A DNA stretch of 64,000 nucleotides from assembly GCA_947498645.1 (NCBI GenBank), contig CANMKS010000001.1, forward strand, positions 2,146,032 to 2,210,031. Reading direction: 5' to 3'. Source of the DNA: an uncultured Paracoccaceae bacterium. Lineage in GTDB: Bacteria; Pseudomonadota; Alphaproteobacteria; Rhodobacterales; Rhodobacteraceae. The notes under the pieces were generated by a model. That model was not told where the DNA came from. It saw nothing but the letters and a program-made list of their open reading frames with translations, and made no database searches. How positions within the stretch are numbered: the first letter of the stretch is position 1; every line of letters begins with the position of its first letter. Made by a program: the position numbers and the translations under genes. Positions 44,126 to 53,287 of the stretch are shown here, one piece after another.

Positions 44126-45121
44126 GTGGCGGTTACGCTGAAAGACGTAGCAAAACGTGCGGGGGTGTCCCGTTCTGCCGTCTCGCGCACCTATACCGAA
44201 GGCGCTTCTGTTTCCGAAAAGACCCGTGCCAAGGTCGAGAAGGCGGCGAATGCCCTGGGATACAGCCCCAATGCGCTAGCCTCGTCTCTGACAACCGGGC
44301 GGACCAAGCTGATTGGCCTGGTGTCCAACAACTTTCACAACCCGATCTTTCTGGAAGTCTTTGATCTTTTCACCAAGGGATTGCAGGCGCGGGGCCTGCG
44401 CCCTTTGCTGGTCAATCTGACGGATGAGGTGAGCCCAGAGAACTCTATCCGCATGTTGCGCGCCTATTCGGTGGATGGCGTGATTGTGGCCTCATCCACC
44501 TTGCCTGCCACCTTTGCCGAAGGGTTCAAGGACGCGGGCGTGCCTGTGGTGCATTCCTTTGGCCGCCAATCTGCCAACCCCAAGGTGAATGTGCTTGGCA
44601 TCGACAACATCGAGGCCGGGCGTCTTGCCGGGCAGACATTGATTGATCGCGGCTACAAGCGGGTTGCGTTTTTGGGTGGGCCGAAATCGGCCACCTCGAC
44701 CCAGGACCGCTTTGCCGGTTTTGAAGAGGTGATTGGCAAATCCGATGTCGATATGACCGTCAGCTATGCCAGCAATTATTCCTTTGATGCAGGACGCTCC
44801 GAAATGCAGCGCCTGCTGCACGGCACCCCGGCAGAGGCCTATTTCTGCGGTGATGACGTGCTGTCCATCGGGGCGCTTTCCGCGATTGAGGATGCAGGAT
44901 TGCAGGTGCCACAAGATATTGGAATCATTGGTCTTAACGACATGGAAATGGCAGGCTGGGCCAATATCAACCTGACCACCATCCGCAACCCGGTCGAACA
45001 GATTATCGCATCCTCGATCGAACTGATCGAAGCATCGCTAAAAGACGACAACCGCTACCCAGAGGCGCGGTTGTTTGCCTGTACGATTGTGGAAAGGGGT
45101 ACGCTGCGACCGTTGGGGTAG
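44126..45121 (+). CDS. LacI-family transcriptional regulator (probable inositol regulator)
   Basis: 331 residues. The N-terminal HTH (TLKDVAKRAGVSRSAVSRTY, then ANALGYSPNALASSL hinge) and a periplasmic-binding-like effector domain (IGLVSNNFHNPIFLEVFDLF; GIDNIEAGRLAGQTLIDRGY; IGIIGLNDMEMAGWANINLT) are complete. GTG 44126 has AGAGGAGG 10 bp upstream. It is the last gene of the transporter unit. The perfect TGCAACCGGTTGCA sites before both halves of the inositol locus are its probable operators; the effector may be inositol or an intermediate. This is inference from co-location. Confidence 0.86.
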   Translation: MAVTLKDVAKRAGVSRSAVSRTYTEGASVSEKTRAKVEKAANALGYSPNALASSLTTGRTKLIGLVSNNFHNPIFLEVFDLFTKGLQARGLRPLLVNLTDEVSPENSIRMLRAYSVDGVIVASSTLPATFAEGFKDAGVPVVHSFGRQSANPKVNVLGIDNIEAGRLAGQTLIDRGYKRVAFLGGPKSATSTQDRFAGFEEVIGKSDVDMTVSYASNYSFDAGRSEMQRLLHGTPAEAYFCGDDVLSIGALSAIEDAGLQVPQDIGIIGLNDMEMAGWANINLTTIRNPVEQIIASSIELIEASLKDDNRYPEARLFACTIVERGTLRPLG

Positions 45122-45198
45122 CCGGGGGTCTGATTTGAGCCCTTGTTGACCAATACTGCATTTTGCGCGAATGTCGGCTTAGGCGACAATGAGTTGCA

Positions 45199-46152
45199 TC
45201 AGTGTGCAAACTCAGCGCCGTCAAAATTGAACATTTTCAAGTTCGCGGTCGTTGCAGTTAGACGTCCGGCGCGATCTTTCAATATTTCGCGAAACAATCG
45301 AATATCGGGCTCATTCTCTCGCCCGCTTTCGCACATGAACCAGAACTGTGATTGGGGGCAAACTGCCACGTCGAATGGGGCGACCAAGCGACCTGATGCG
45401 ACATGGTCCATTGTGGCGAAGTAACCTCCGATTGCGATATGGCCGGTCTCAACTGCCATATCGACAGCGGTGACGGTATCAGCACAGGTCATTGCGTGAT
45501 GTGTCGGCACAGCAAGCCCCTGCGCGGCAAACCACGGTTTCCACGCTGTAAGGCCAGACACCCCGTCTTGTGTGAAGTCCACATCGATCAAACCATGTTT
45601 GCCGAGGTCAGCCGGTGTTTCAATCTTGCGGGCAATGTCAGGCCGCATGTGAGGCGTGAACCATGGTCTGAGAACTGGCTCTGAAAACATGCCCGGGTCC
45701 GGATCACGGGAATACCGTACGGCTGCGTCCATTCCAGAGCTGTCAAATTCGCGGTTTAGTTGCGACATGTCCCACGCGATCTGCACTGAATGTCGCGACT
45801 TTGACTTTGACTTGAACTCGTCAAACAACCACCGTTTTACAATCGCTACCGGTGCTGTGACCTTCAGCGCACCGTCCTTCTTGGCCACGTCCGTCTGCTG
45901 CCAAGCAGCCTCAATTATGTCAAAGCCTTTGGTAAGTTGACGCATCAGGGTGGCTCCTTCCTGCGTCAATTCAATCGCTTTGTGTTTTCGGACAAAGAGA
46001 AGAAACCCAAGGTCGTCTTCGATACGTTTGACTTGGAATCCGACCGCAGCTGGGCTGACGTTCAATTCAGAGGCTGCCAGCGCAAAACTCTGATGCCGCG
46101 CAGCGGCTTCAAAGCTCTTCAGTGCGTTCATAGATGGCAAGCGTCTTTTCAT
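45199..46152 (-). CDS. LysR-family transcriptional regulator (GcvA-like)
   Basis: About 317 residues. An N-terminal winged helix (SMNALKSFEAAARHQSFALA, AASELNVSPAAVGFQVKRIE) and a C-terminal substrate-binding domain. The N-terminal block is like GcvA/TrpI-type regulators. ATG 46152 is used; a GTG two codons upstream is possible. It is divergent from the exported protein gene at 46248 with a 95-bp gap, a classic regulator-target pair. It interrupts the two halves of the inositol locus and has no obvious link to them. Confidence 0.85.
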   Translation of the reverse strand: MKRRLPSMNALKSFEAAARHQSFALAASELNVSPAAVGFQVKRIEDDLGFLLFVRKHKAIELTQEGATLMRQLTKGFDIIEAAWQQTDVAKKDGALKVTAPVAIVKRWLFDEFKSKSKSRHSVQIAWDMSQLNREFDSSGMDAAVRYSRDPDPGMFSEPVLRPWFTPHMRPDIARKIETPADLGKHGLIDVDFTQDGVSGLTAWKPWFAAQGLAVPTHHAMTCADTVTAVDMAVETGHIAIGGYFATMDHVASGRLVAPFDVAVCPQSQFWFMCESGRENEPDIRLFREILKDRAGRLTATTANLKMFNFDGAEFAH

Positions 46153-46247
46153 TTGCACAAGTATACCTTGTCCAATTCCTTAGTAAATCTGATTTGCGAA
46201 ACGGCCGGGTCTGCCGCCAGTTTAAGGTATCAAACGAGGAGAAACCC

Positions 46248-46880
46248 ATGAAGAAGCTTACCACTCTGATGGCCCTAGGCCTGACCTGTCTTGCCACAAC
46301 AGTTTCAGCGGACGAGCTGCCCTTGAGTTGGGCAAAACCGAGCGGGATGCCACCCGGGCCCATTGATGGAAGCTCGGTCATGCTAAACAAAAGCGCCGCG
46401 GGTGCTGCGATGATACTTGAAACGTCCAAACTCACACCGGGCCATGCGGTCACAGTCTGGTTCGTTGCAATTCAATCGCCCGAAAATTGCGCTTCCAATC
46501 CATGCTCTCCGGTAGAGGCAATGGGCATGGTAGAGCAAATGAACTCTGTCGCGACGAACGCCGGTGGAACAGTTGTGGGTGCTGACGGGCATATAAGAGT
46601 ACAGGGCTTTTTGCCAGTCGGTGAAGTCGCGGGTAATTTTTACGACACGACTTTCACCGCCCCTGAGACCAGTGAATACCATATCGTTGTGCATGATCAT
46701 GGCCCCTTGATCCCAGAGCTTGCTTCGGATCAGATTTCATCTTTCCGAGGAGGATGCACCGCGGAAAGCGTTCCACCCTTTTATCCCGAAAGTTCAAGCA
46801 CAGATGGTATAGGTGGACCTAACAGTTGCATCACTCAACAGGTTGCGTTGTTCGTACCGGCTGGTACAGCCTCTAATTAG
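46248..46880 (+). CDS. exported protein of unknown function, divergent from LysR gene
   Basis: 210 residues with a signal peptide (MKKLTTLMALGLTCLATTVS, cleavage before DELPLSW). The mature part includes LSWAKPSGMPPGPIDGSSVM, a segment with paired cysteines (ENCASNPCSPVEAM) and two more Cys near the end (RGGCTAES, NSCITQQ), so disulfides in the periplasm or outside are likely. The VTVWFVAIQSPENC and YHIVVHDHGPLIPELAS parts suggest a beta-sandwich; I do not recognise a family. CGAGGAGAAACCC precedes the ATG; the frame back to 46134 overlaps the LysR gene and is not used. Probably regulated by the divergent LysR protein. Confidence 0.78.
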   Translation: MKKLTTLMALGLTCLATTVSADELPLSWAKPSGMPPGPIDGSSVMLNKSAAGAAMILETSKLTPGHAVTVWFVAIQSPENCASNPCSPVEAMGMVEQMNSVATNAGGTVVGADGHIRVQGFLPVGEVAGNFYDTTFTAPETSEYHIVVHDHGPLIPELASDQISSFRGGCTAESVPPFYPESSSTDGIGGPNSCITQQVALFVPAGTASN

Positions 46881-46892
46881 TATTGACATGGC

Positions 46893-46911
46893 GGCGGGCG
46901 CGTTGCCCGCC
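46893..46911 (+). terminator. hairpin after the exported protein gene
   Basis: GGCGGGC / GCCCGCC, 7-bp stem with GCGTT loop, 12 bp past the stop. No clear T-run follows, so it is at best a weak intrinsic terminator. The remaining 46912-47053 shows nothing further. Confidence 0.45.
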
Positions 46912-47053
46912 TCCAAGTATTCATGCCAAACAGTGCTAGTGGAAATTTTCTCGTGCTCATTGACGCACAAATGGCAGAGCAGACATCGAAACCAATAGTT
47001 CAAACGGCTGCAATGTCCGCAAAACTGACCTGCGCTCGACTCACCCGCGCACG

Positions 47054-48208
47054 TTACCGAAACATCGGTGGTCGGGCGTCCAGCCATTTGCCCTCTGCTT
47101 TGCCAGATTCAGCAACCGCATAAACCGCAGCCATTGACCGCAGCCCATCCTCGGCCCGTGGGTAAAGGTTTGCTGCCGGGTCTATCGTCCGGCCCTCTTT
47201 GCGCGCCGAAATTGCCTCTGCCAGATCGCTGTAGATGTTTGCAAATGCCAGCGGCATCCCTTCGGCATGTCCGATGGTCACGCGGCTGGTGCGATCCGCC
47301 TCGGGGGACAGGTTTGCCTCGCCGCGCTCGATCACTTGCAGGCGTTCGCCCAGCGGCATGTAATACAGTTGGTTGGGCTGTTCCTGTGACCAGCGCAGAC
47401 CGCCTGTTTCCCCAAAAACCTGAATGCCCAAACCATGCTGCCGCCCAATCGCGACAGAGCTTGTCCACAGGCGCCCAACCGCCCCGCCATCCATGCGAAA
47501 GTTCACCATTGCGTCGTCTTCCAAGGTGCGCACATCAATGCAAGACACTGTATCGGCTGATAATTTTGTCACCTCCTGCCCGGTGACAAAGCTGGCCATA
47601 TGCATTGCGTGAATACCGCAATCGGCGAATTGCGCGGAGACGCCAGCCTGTGCGGGATCATAGCGCCAGCGCACGCGGGGGTTATCCGCGTCGGTCGCGT
47701 CGGCGTGGTGGCCATGGGCGAATTCGGCGTTCACCAGACGCACCTTGCCGATGTCTCCGCGCGCGATCATCGCCCGCATGTGCCTGACCAGTGAATAGCC
47801 CGAATACCCATAGTTCACCGCACAGATATTGCCGGTTTTCTTGGCGATTTCGACGATCTCTTCGCCTTCCTCCACCGTCATGGTCATCGGCTTTTCGCAC
47901 AGCACGTGGAACCCGTTTTCAAGAAACGCCTTGGTGATTTCAAAATGGGTGGAATTTGGCGTTGCGACAGTGACCAGATCAACGCGGTCGTCGCGCTTTT
48001 TCTCGCCCTCCAGCATGTCCTGCCAACCGCCATAGGCGCGGTCGCCAAGGCCAAGACGCTGGCCATAGTCGATGCCATATTCGGGGCGGTGATCCAATGC
48101 ACCGGCGCTGAATTCAAACAGGCTATCCAGCCCCGCGCCCAACCGGTGTGCTGGTCCAATCTGGCTACCTTCGCCGCCGCCGATCATGCCCCATTTGAGT
48201 TTTGTCAT
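47054..48208 (-). CDS. Gfo/Idh/MocA oxidoreductase, inositol cluster
   Basis: 384 residues. N-terminal Rossmann fold (KLKWGMIGGGEGSQIGPAHR), the EKP motif HVLCEKPMTM, and the C-terminal beta-sheet domain (DCGIHAMHMASFVTGQEVTK). It oxidises or reduces a cyclitol or sugar with NAD(P), perhaps scyllo-inositol or an inosose. It is co-directional with iolE but separated by a 90-bp gap containing a strong dyad, so it may be a separate transcription unit. One of three such dehydrogenases in this locus, besides those at 49201 and 54959. Confidence 0.84.
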   Translation of the reverse strand: MTKLKWGMIGGGEGSQIGPAHRLGAGLDSLFEFSAGALDHRPEYGIDYGQRLGLGDRAYGGWQDMLEGEKKRDDRVDLVTVATPNSTHFEITKAFLENGFHVLCEKPMTMTVEEGEEIVEIAKKTGNICAVNYGYSGYSLVRHMRAMIARGDIGKVRLVNAEFAHGHHADATDADNPRVRWRYDPAQAGVSAQFADCGIHAMHMASFVTGQEVTKLSADTVSCIDVRTLEDDAMVNFRMDGGAVGRLWTSSVAIGRQHGLGIQVFGETGGLRWSQEQPNQLYYMPLGERLQVIERGEANLSPEADRTSRVTIGHAEGMPLAFANIYSDLAEAISARKEGRTIDPAANLYPRAEDGLRSMAAVYAVAESGKAEGKWLDARPPMFR

Positions 48209-48254
48209 GGCATCTGTCTTTCGTTCAAAATGTCAGGTTTTGCGTGTAAAGAAC

Positions 48255-48288
48255 CTGTATGTACAGCGTACATACGCTGTACATACAG
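48255..48288. promoter_or_regulatory. 34-bp perfect dyad between iolE and the Gfo/Idh gene
   Basis: CTGTATGTACAGCG, spacer TACATA, CGCTGTACATACAG: 14-bp arms with no mismatch. The 8-mer GTATGTAC/GTACATAC occurs three times within it, at 48257, 48268 and 48279. It lies 47 bp upstream of the minus-strand dehydrogenase and 11 bp past the iolE stop. It may be an operator for a dimeric regulator, or a processing/terminator hairpin. Confidence 0.55.
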
Positions 48289-48298
48289 CTGTAGGGCA

Positions 48299-49186
48299 TC
48301 AAAAGCCGATGGATTCCAGATATTGGCGGTTGCTTTGTGCGTCCTCCAGAGGCGTGCCGGGCAGGGACGGGTCGCAATCCTGTTCGACCGTGCACCAGCC
48401 TGTGAACCCGGCATCAAGCAGCACTTGGCGCACAGCCGGGAAGTCCACATCGCCCTGGCCCAGGTTGCAGAAAATGCCCTGACCGCAGGCTTTGTAAAAA
48501 TCCGTACGATTGGCGACGACATCGGCCTTCACCGCAGGATCAATATCCTTGAAGTGCATATAGCTGATACGGTCGATATGCCGCTTCATGAACGCCACAG
48601 GGTCGTAGCCCGCATAGGAATGGTGCCCGGTATCAAAGCAGATTTTCAGGATGCTTTCGTCAACTTCGTCCAAAAGCCGTTCAAGCTCTGGCTCAAAATC
48701 AATAAAGCCTGCTGCATGGGCGTGCATACCGACCGTTAACCCGTATTCTTCGGCCCCCATCCTGGCGATGGTGGCAATGCGGTCGCGAAAGCCCGCCCAT
48801 TCAGCATTGTCCATCTGTTCGGCCTCATCAGCGCGCCCGGCGGTTGGCGCGCGACGCGGTGAGATGCTGTCAATCAACACCAGATGCTCTGCACCATGTG
48901 CGACCAATGCCTTGCAGGTGCGCACGGCGGCATCCATCACCTCATCCCATTTTGCAGCATCGTGGAACGGCCGAAAGACAACGCCGCCGATGATACTCAG
49001 GTCGTTTTTGGCAAGTTCATCCGATAGGATGGCCGGGTCTTCGGGCATATAGCCGATTGGCCCCAGCTCGATCCCCTTGTAACCCGCGCCAGCGCATTGG
49101 CTCAGGACAGATTGCCAAGTGGGATAGGCGGGGTCAGATGCGAATTCGATGCCCCAGGAACAGGGCGCATTGCCGATTTTGATCAT
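48299..49186 (-). CDS. iolE: myo-inosose-2 dehydratase
   Basis: 295 residues, TIM-barrel. IolE removes water from 2-keto-myo-inositol to give the diketone used by IolD. The family-typical start IGNAPCSWGIEFASDP is present, along with YKGIELGPIGYMPED, metal-binding VGMHAHAAGFIDFEPELERL, ICFDTGHHSYAGYDP and YMHFKDIDPAVKADV. The length is standard. Co-directional and 14 bp downstream of the Gfo/Idh gene at 49201-50298, so these two are one unit; together they run opposite to iolDCB. Confidence 0.9.
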   Translation of the reverse strand: MIKIGNAPCSWGIEFASDPAYPTWQSVLSQCAGAGYKGIELGPIGYMPEDPAILSDELAKNDLSIIGGVVFRPFHDAAKWDEVMDAAVRTCKALVAHGAEHLVLIDSISPRRAPTAGRADEAEQMDNAEWAGFRDRIATIARMGAEEYGLTVGMHAHAAGFIDFEPELERLLDEVDESILKICFDTGHHSYAGYDPVAFMKRHIDRISYMHFKDIDPAVKADVVANRTDFYKACGQGIFCNLGQGDVDFPAVRQVLLDAGFTGWCTVEQDCDPSLPGTPLEDAQSNRQYLESIGF

Positions 49187-49200
49187 GATCTTGGTCTTTC

Positions 49201-50298
49201 TTAGTAGTCGGCAACATTGACCCAGGCATTTTTTGTGCTGGAATCAACGGCTGCGGTCACGACGCGGTTCACTTCAAGGCCTTCGGAAAATGTCGGCCAG
49301 ATGTTTGTGTTGGTGGCGATAGCGGTGAGGAAATCCTTCGCCTCGATGATAATTTGATCCTGATAGCCGGTGCCATGGCCCGGCCCTTGGCAGAACGGCA
49401 GGTAATCGGGGTGGGCGGGGCCGGTCAGGATCTTGCGAAAGCCGCGTTCCGCCTCTGGCCCCTCCATGGTATAAAGATGCAGGGCATTCTGATCCTCCTG
49501 GTCAAAGCGGATCGCGCCCTTTGTGCCATGGATTTCATAGGCATAGCCCATCTTGCGCCCCGTCGCTACGCGGCTGAAGAAAAGATGTCCTTGTGCGCCG
49601 TTTTCAAAGCGGCACATCATCTGGGCCTGATCATCATTGGTCACATCTTGATCGCCGCGCTTGGCGTGCACTGTTTCGACGGATGCACATAGCGATGTAA
49701 TCGGCCCGATCAGCGCCCGTGCGCCGTTGATCATATGCGGGGCCAGATCGCCCATGGTGCCATTAGCCATGCCTTGCGTGCGCCAAGTGCCGAGCAGGGT
49801 GCTGTCTGCCAGAAAATCCTCGGTATGTTCGCCGCGGAAATATGTGACGTCGCCGATGCGGCCTTCGGCCACCAGCCGGCGGGCGTATTGCGAGGCCGGG
49901 GTGCGGATGTAGTTGAAGCCAACCATATTGATGCAGTCGCCTGCGGCATCGTTCATCGCGATGGAATCGGCCAGCGTGGCGCCCAGCGGCTTTTCACAGA
50001 ACACCGGTTTGCCCAATTCAAAGGCCGCCAGTGCGATTTCGCGGTGGGTGTTTTGCGGGGATGCGATGACGATCGCCTCGACCCGTGCGTCATTGACCAG
50101 TGCGCGCCAATCCGCAGTGCTGCGTGCAAAACCGAATGCCTGTTGATATTTGGCGGCAGAGGCATCAGACGATGCGCAAACCATTTCCAGACGCGGCCGC
50201 AGCGCGGTATCGAACAGCGTAGCAACGGACCCATAGGCCGCGGCATGCGCCTTGCCCATGTAACCGCCGCCGACGATCCCGATACCAATCTCTGTCAT
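49201..50298 (-). CDS. Gfo/Idh/MocA oxidoreductase next to iolE
   Basis: 365 residues. Rossmann motif GIGIVGGGYMGKAHAAAYGS, the EKP motif FCEKPLGATL, and the C-terminal domain with GDLAPHMINGARALIGPITS. Likely a cyclitol dehydrogenase of the inositol pathway, perhaps acting on scyllo-inositol. ATG 50298 is chosen for GGAGGAGC upstream; an upstream TTG at 50316 is unlikely. Divergent from iolD, with the palindromic operators 22-41 bp before the start. Heads the iolE unit. Confidence 0.84.
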   Translation of the reverse strand: MTEIGIGIVGGGYMGKAHAAAYGSVATLFDTALRPRLEMVCASSDASAAKYQQAFGFARSTADWRALVNDARVEAIVIASPQNTHREIALAAFELGKPVFCEKPLGATLADSIAMNDAAGDCINMVGFNYIRTPASQYARRLVAEGRIGDVTYFRGEHTEDFLADSTLLGTWRTQGMANGTMGDLAPHMINGARALIGPITSLCASVETVHAKRGDQDVTNDDQAQMMCRFENGAQGHLFFSRVATGRKMGYAYEIHGTKGAIRFDQEDQNALHLYTMEGPEAERGFRKILTGPAHPDYLPFCQGPGHGTGYQDQIIIEAKDFLTAIATNTNIWPTFSEGLEVNRVVTAAVDSSTKNAWVNVADY

Positions 50299-50319
50299 TG
50301 CGCGATGCTCCTCCAAAAA

Positions 50320-50339
50320 CCGGTTGCAACCGGTTGCAA
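50320..50339. promoter_or_regulatory. overlapping LacI-type operators between the Gfo/Idh gene and iolD
   Basis: CCGGTTGCAACCGG (50320-50333) and TGCAACCGGTTGCA (50325-50338) overlap by half a site, giving a tandem dyad; the second is identical to the 14-bp palindrome at 40029-40042. It lies 22 bp before the minus-strand start and about 85 bp before iolD, well placed to control both. Confidence 0.75.
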
Positions 50340-50423
50340 TTTTGGTATCGTTCTTTTAGGTCCAAGGTCAATATCCAATCGTGACCAAAGCACAATCCAT
50401 GCGCTTGAGGGGGAAATACACTC

Positions 50424-52295
50424 ATGGCACAAGCCCAGCAAACCGTGACGCTGACAACGGCGCAGGCCATTGTCCGCTATCTGGCAAACCAATGGATTGT
50501 GGTGAATGGGCAGGAGCGCCGCCTGTGCGGTGGCGGGTTTGGTATTTTCGGGCATGGCAATGTGACCTGTCTGGGCGAGGCGCTGTATGAACACCGCGCA
50601 GAATTGCCGCTTTATCGCGGGCAGAACGAACAGGGGATGGGCTTTGCCGCTGCGGCCTATGGCAAGGCGTGGTTGCGCCGCCGGTTTATGTTTTGCACCG
50701 CTTCGGCGGGGCCGGGCACTGCAAATCTTCTGACCGCTGCGGCCTTGGCCCATGCCAACCGCCTGCCGATGCTGATGCTGTGTGGTGACGCCTTCCTGAC
50801 GCGCCTGCCGGACCCGGTGTTGCAGCAGCTAGAGCATTTCGGAAACCCGACCTTTGGCGTAAATGACGCCTTCAAGGCCGTCAGCCGCTATTGGGACCGG
50901 ATCACCCATCCCGCCCAGATTATCCAGTCGCTGCCTGCTGCGCTGGCCACGATGCTGGACCCCGCGGATTGCGGGCCAGCTTTTGTTGGCCTGCCGCAGG
51001 ATGTGCAAGGCTGGACCTATGAGTATCCTGTCAGTTTCTTTGAAAAGCGCGTGCATCGCGTGCGCCGTCAGGCGCCGGATAGGGTTGAGGTGGCGCAGGC
51101 TGTGGCGCTGCTGAAAGAGGCTAAGCGTCCCATGATTATTGCGGGTGGGGGCGTGCAATATTCAGGGGCGGTGGCGGAATTGACCGCCTTTGCCGAGGGC
51201 GCAGGCATTCCGGTGGTCGAAACCATCGCGGGTCGCGCCAATATGGTGCATGATCACCCACTGAACATCGGGCCGATTGGTGTCACCGGATCGGATTCGG
51301 CAAACACCATCGCGGAAGAGGCTGATGTGATCCTCGCCGTTGGGACGCGCTTACAGGATTTCACAACCGGATCGTGGACGGCCTTTGCGCATGATGCGAA
51401 AATTATCGGCCTCAATGCTGCGCGCCATGATGCAGCCAAGCACATGTCGGCAACCGTTGTGGGTGACGCGATGCTGGGACTTGAGGCGCTGACCGCAGGC
51501 ATGGCCGGACATAAAGCGCCCGAAGGCTGGACGGCCAAAGCGCAGGCCGAACGCGCGAAATGGCATGACTACGTGGCCGAAAATACCCGTGTGGGCAACG
51601 GCCCAGCGTCCTATGCCCAGGCCATTGGCGAGGTGAACCGCCTTTGTGACACCGGCGACCGCATTGTTGCGGCGGCAGGTGGTTTGCCAGCAGAGGTCAC
51701 GGCCAACTGGAAAACTCTTGATATTGGCACGGTCGATGTAGAGTTCGGCTTTTCCTGCATGGGCTATGAGATTGCGGGCGGCTGGGGCGCGCGGATTGCA
51801 CAGGCCCAGATAGAGCCGGAGCAGGATACCATCGTCTTTACCGGGGATGGGTCATATTTGTTGATGAACTCTGATATCTATTCCTCTGTTCTCACTGATA
51901 AAAAGCTGATTGTGATGGTGCTGGACAACGGTGGTTTTGCCGTCATCAACAAGCTGCAAAACAACACCGGCAACGAGAGTTTCAACAACCTGATCGCGGA
52001 TACGCCGACCGCGACCACTCAGGTCGGCGTTGACTTTGAGGCCCACGCGCGGGCCATGGGTGCCGAGGCGGAAACCGTCAGTTCTCCGGCAGAGTTGGAA
52101 GCTGCGTTCAAACGGGCAAAGGCCGCCGCGCGCACCTATGTCATCTGCATGAAGGTTGACCCCTATGATGGCTGGACCACGGAAGGCCACGCATGGTGGG
52201 AGGTCGGCACACCACATATCACCAATTCCGACAAGGTGCGTGAGGCCCATGTGGATTGGGAATCCGCACGCCACAAACAGCGGAAAGGTGTCTGA
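50424..52295 (+). CDS. iolD: 3D-(3,5/4)-trihydroxycyclohexane-1,2-dione acylhydrolase (IolD)
   Basis: 623 residues, a thiamine-diphosphate enzyme that opens the inositol ring. N-terminal pyrimidine-binding domain (LYRGQNEQGMGFAAAAYGKA with the catalytic Glu), central domain (GRANMVHDHPLNIGPIGVTG), C-terminal ThDP-binding TGDGSYLLMNSDIYSSVLTD and DNGGFAVINKLQNNTG. All expected blocks are present. The stop overlaps the iolC ATG by 1 nt (TGATG). First gene of iolDCB-aldolase-iolG, with the operator about 85 bp upstream. Confidence 0.92.
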   Translation: MAQAQQTVTLTTAQAIVRYLANQWIVVNGQERRLCGGGFGIFGHGNVTCLGEALYEHRAELPLYRGQNEQGMGFAAAAYGKAWLRRRFMFCTASAGPGTANLLTAAALAHANRLPMLMLCGDAFLTRLPDPVLQQLEHFGNPTFGVNDAFKAVSRYWDRITHPAQIIQSLPAALATMLDPADCGPAFVGLPQDVQGWTYEYPVSFFEKRVHRVRRQAPDRVEVAQAVALLKEAKRPMIIAGGGVQYSGAVAELTAFAEGAGIPVVETIAGRANMVHDHPLNIGPIGVTGSDSANTIAEEADVILAVGTRLQDFTTGSWTAFAHDAKIIGLNAARHDAAKHMSATVVGDAMLGLEALTAGMAGHKAPEGWTAKAQAERAKWHDYVAENTRVGNGPASYAQAIGEVNRLCDTGDRIVAAAGGLPAEVTANWKTLDIGTVDVEFGFSCMGYEIAGGWGARIAQAQIEPEQDTIVFTGDGSYLLMNSDIYSSVLTDKKLIVMVLDNGGFAVINKLQNNTGNESFNNLIADTPTATTQVGVDFEAHARAMGAEAETVSSPAELEAAFKRAKAAARTYVICMKVDPYDGWTTEGHAWWEVGTPHITNSDKVREAHVDWESARHKQRKGV

Positions 52296-53275
52296 TGTCC
52301 GCGCTGATTGACGGGATTCGTCAAAACAATTTCGTCGTCATCGGACGGGCTGGCATTGATTTCTTTACCGACGCCGGTGTCGCAGTTGAAGATGCCGAGA
52401 CGGTCAGCGTTGGCCTTGGCGGGTCATCGGCCAATATTGCGGCGGGTATCTGCAAACTGGGCGGGCAGGCGTCGCTGGTTACGCGGGTGTCAGATGACAG
52501 CGTGGGCAGCTACTGCATCGGACAGTTGAAACGCTATGGTGTGGGCACCGAATATGTGACGCCTGTGGGCGGGGAATACCGCAATTCGCTCGCGTTTTAT
52601 GAAAGCCGGGTGGCGGGGCACCGCAATGTCATCTACCGCAACGGCGCTGCGGATTTTCAGATGGATGCGGATGATGTTGCGGCTGTTGACTATGGCAGGT
52701 TTGGTGCCTTGATCACCGCGGGCACCGTGTTCGCGGCAGAGCCTTCGCGATCCGCGACGTTTGACGCATTTGACCGCGCCAAGGCTGCTGGTTTGCCAAT
52801 CATTTTTGACGTGGATTACCGCCCTTATTCATGGCCCTCGCCACAGGTGGCCGAAGAGGTGCTCAGCCGGGCCGCAGCCCAGTCTGACATGATTGTGGGC
52901 AACGACGAAGAATTTGGTTTTATGGCGGGCGGAATAGAAAAGGGTCTTGCCAAGGCCCGCGCGCTGGCCGCAGACACTGCCACGATTGTTGTCTACAAGA
53001 TGGGCGAGAAAGGTGCCGTGACCTTTGCCGGTGATGCGGAAATTCGCACAGGCATCTGGCCGGTTGAGGCGCTCAAACCCACAGGCGCCGGAGACAGCTT
53101 TATGGCTGGTATGGTCACAGGGTTGGCGGAGGGGCAGGATTTGCGTACGGCGATCCTGCGCGGGTCTGCCTGTGCGTCGGTTACCGTATCCCGCCCCGGC
53201 TGTGCGCCTGCGATGGCTGACGTGCCGACATTGACGAAATTCATGGCCGATCACCCCGGCCCGACTGACGCTTAA
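52295..53275 (+). CDS. iolC: 5-dehydro-2-deoxygluconokinase
   Basis: 326 residues of the PfkB/ribokinase family. It phosphorylates 5-keto-2-deoxygluconate. Motifs: FVVIGRAGIDFFTDAGVAVE, GLGGSSANIAAGICKLGGQA (first PfkB signature), and KPTGAGDSFMAGMVTGLAEG with the catalytic Asp in TGAGDSF. ATG 52295 overlaps the iolD stop by one base, with GGAAAGG upstream; the frame back to 52256 runs inside iolD. Followed after 12 bp by iolB. Confidence 0.9.
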   Translation: MSALIDGIRQNNFVVIGRAGIDFFTDAGVAVEDAETVSVGLGGSSANIAAGICKLGGQASLVTRVSDDSVGSYCIGQLKRYGVGTEYVTPVGGEYRNSLAFYESRVAGHRNVIYRNGAADFQMDADDVAAVDYGRFGALITAGTVFAAEPSRSATFDAFDRAKAAGLPIIFDVDYRPYSWPSPQVAEEVLSRAAAQSDMIVGNDEEFGFMAGGIEKGLAKARALAADTATIVVYKMGEKGAVTFAGDAEIRTGIWPVEALKPTGAGDSFMAGMVTGLAEGQDLRTAILRGSACASVTVSRPGCAPAMADVPTLTKFMADHPGPTDA

Positions 53276-53287
53276 AGGAAAAACCTC

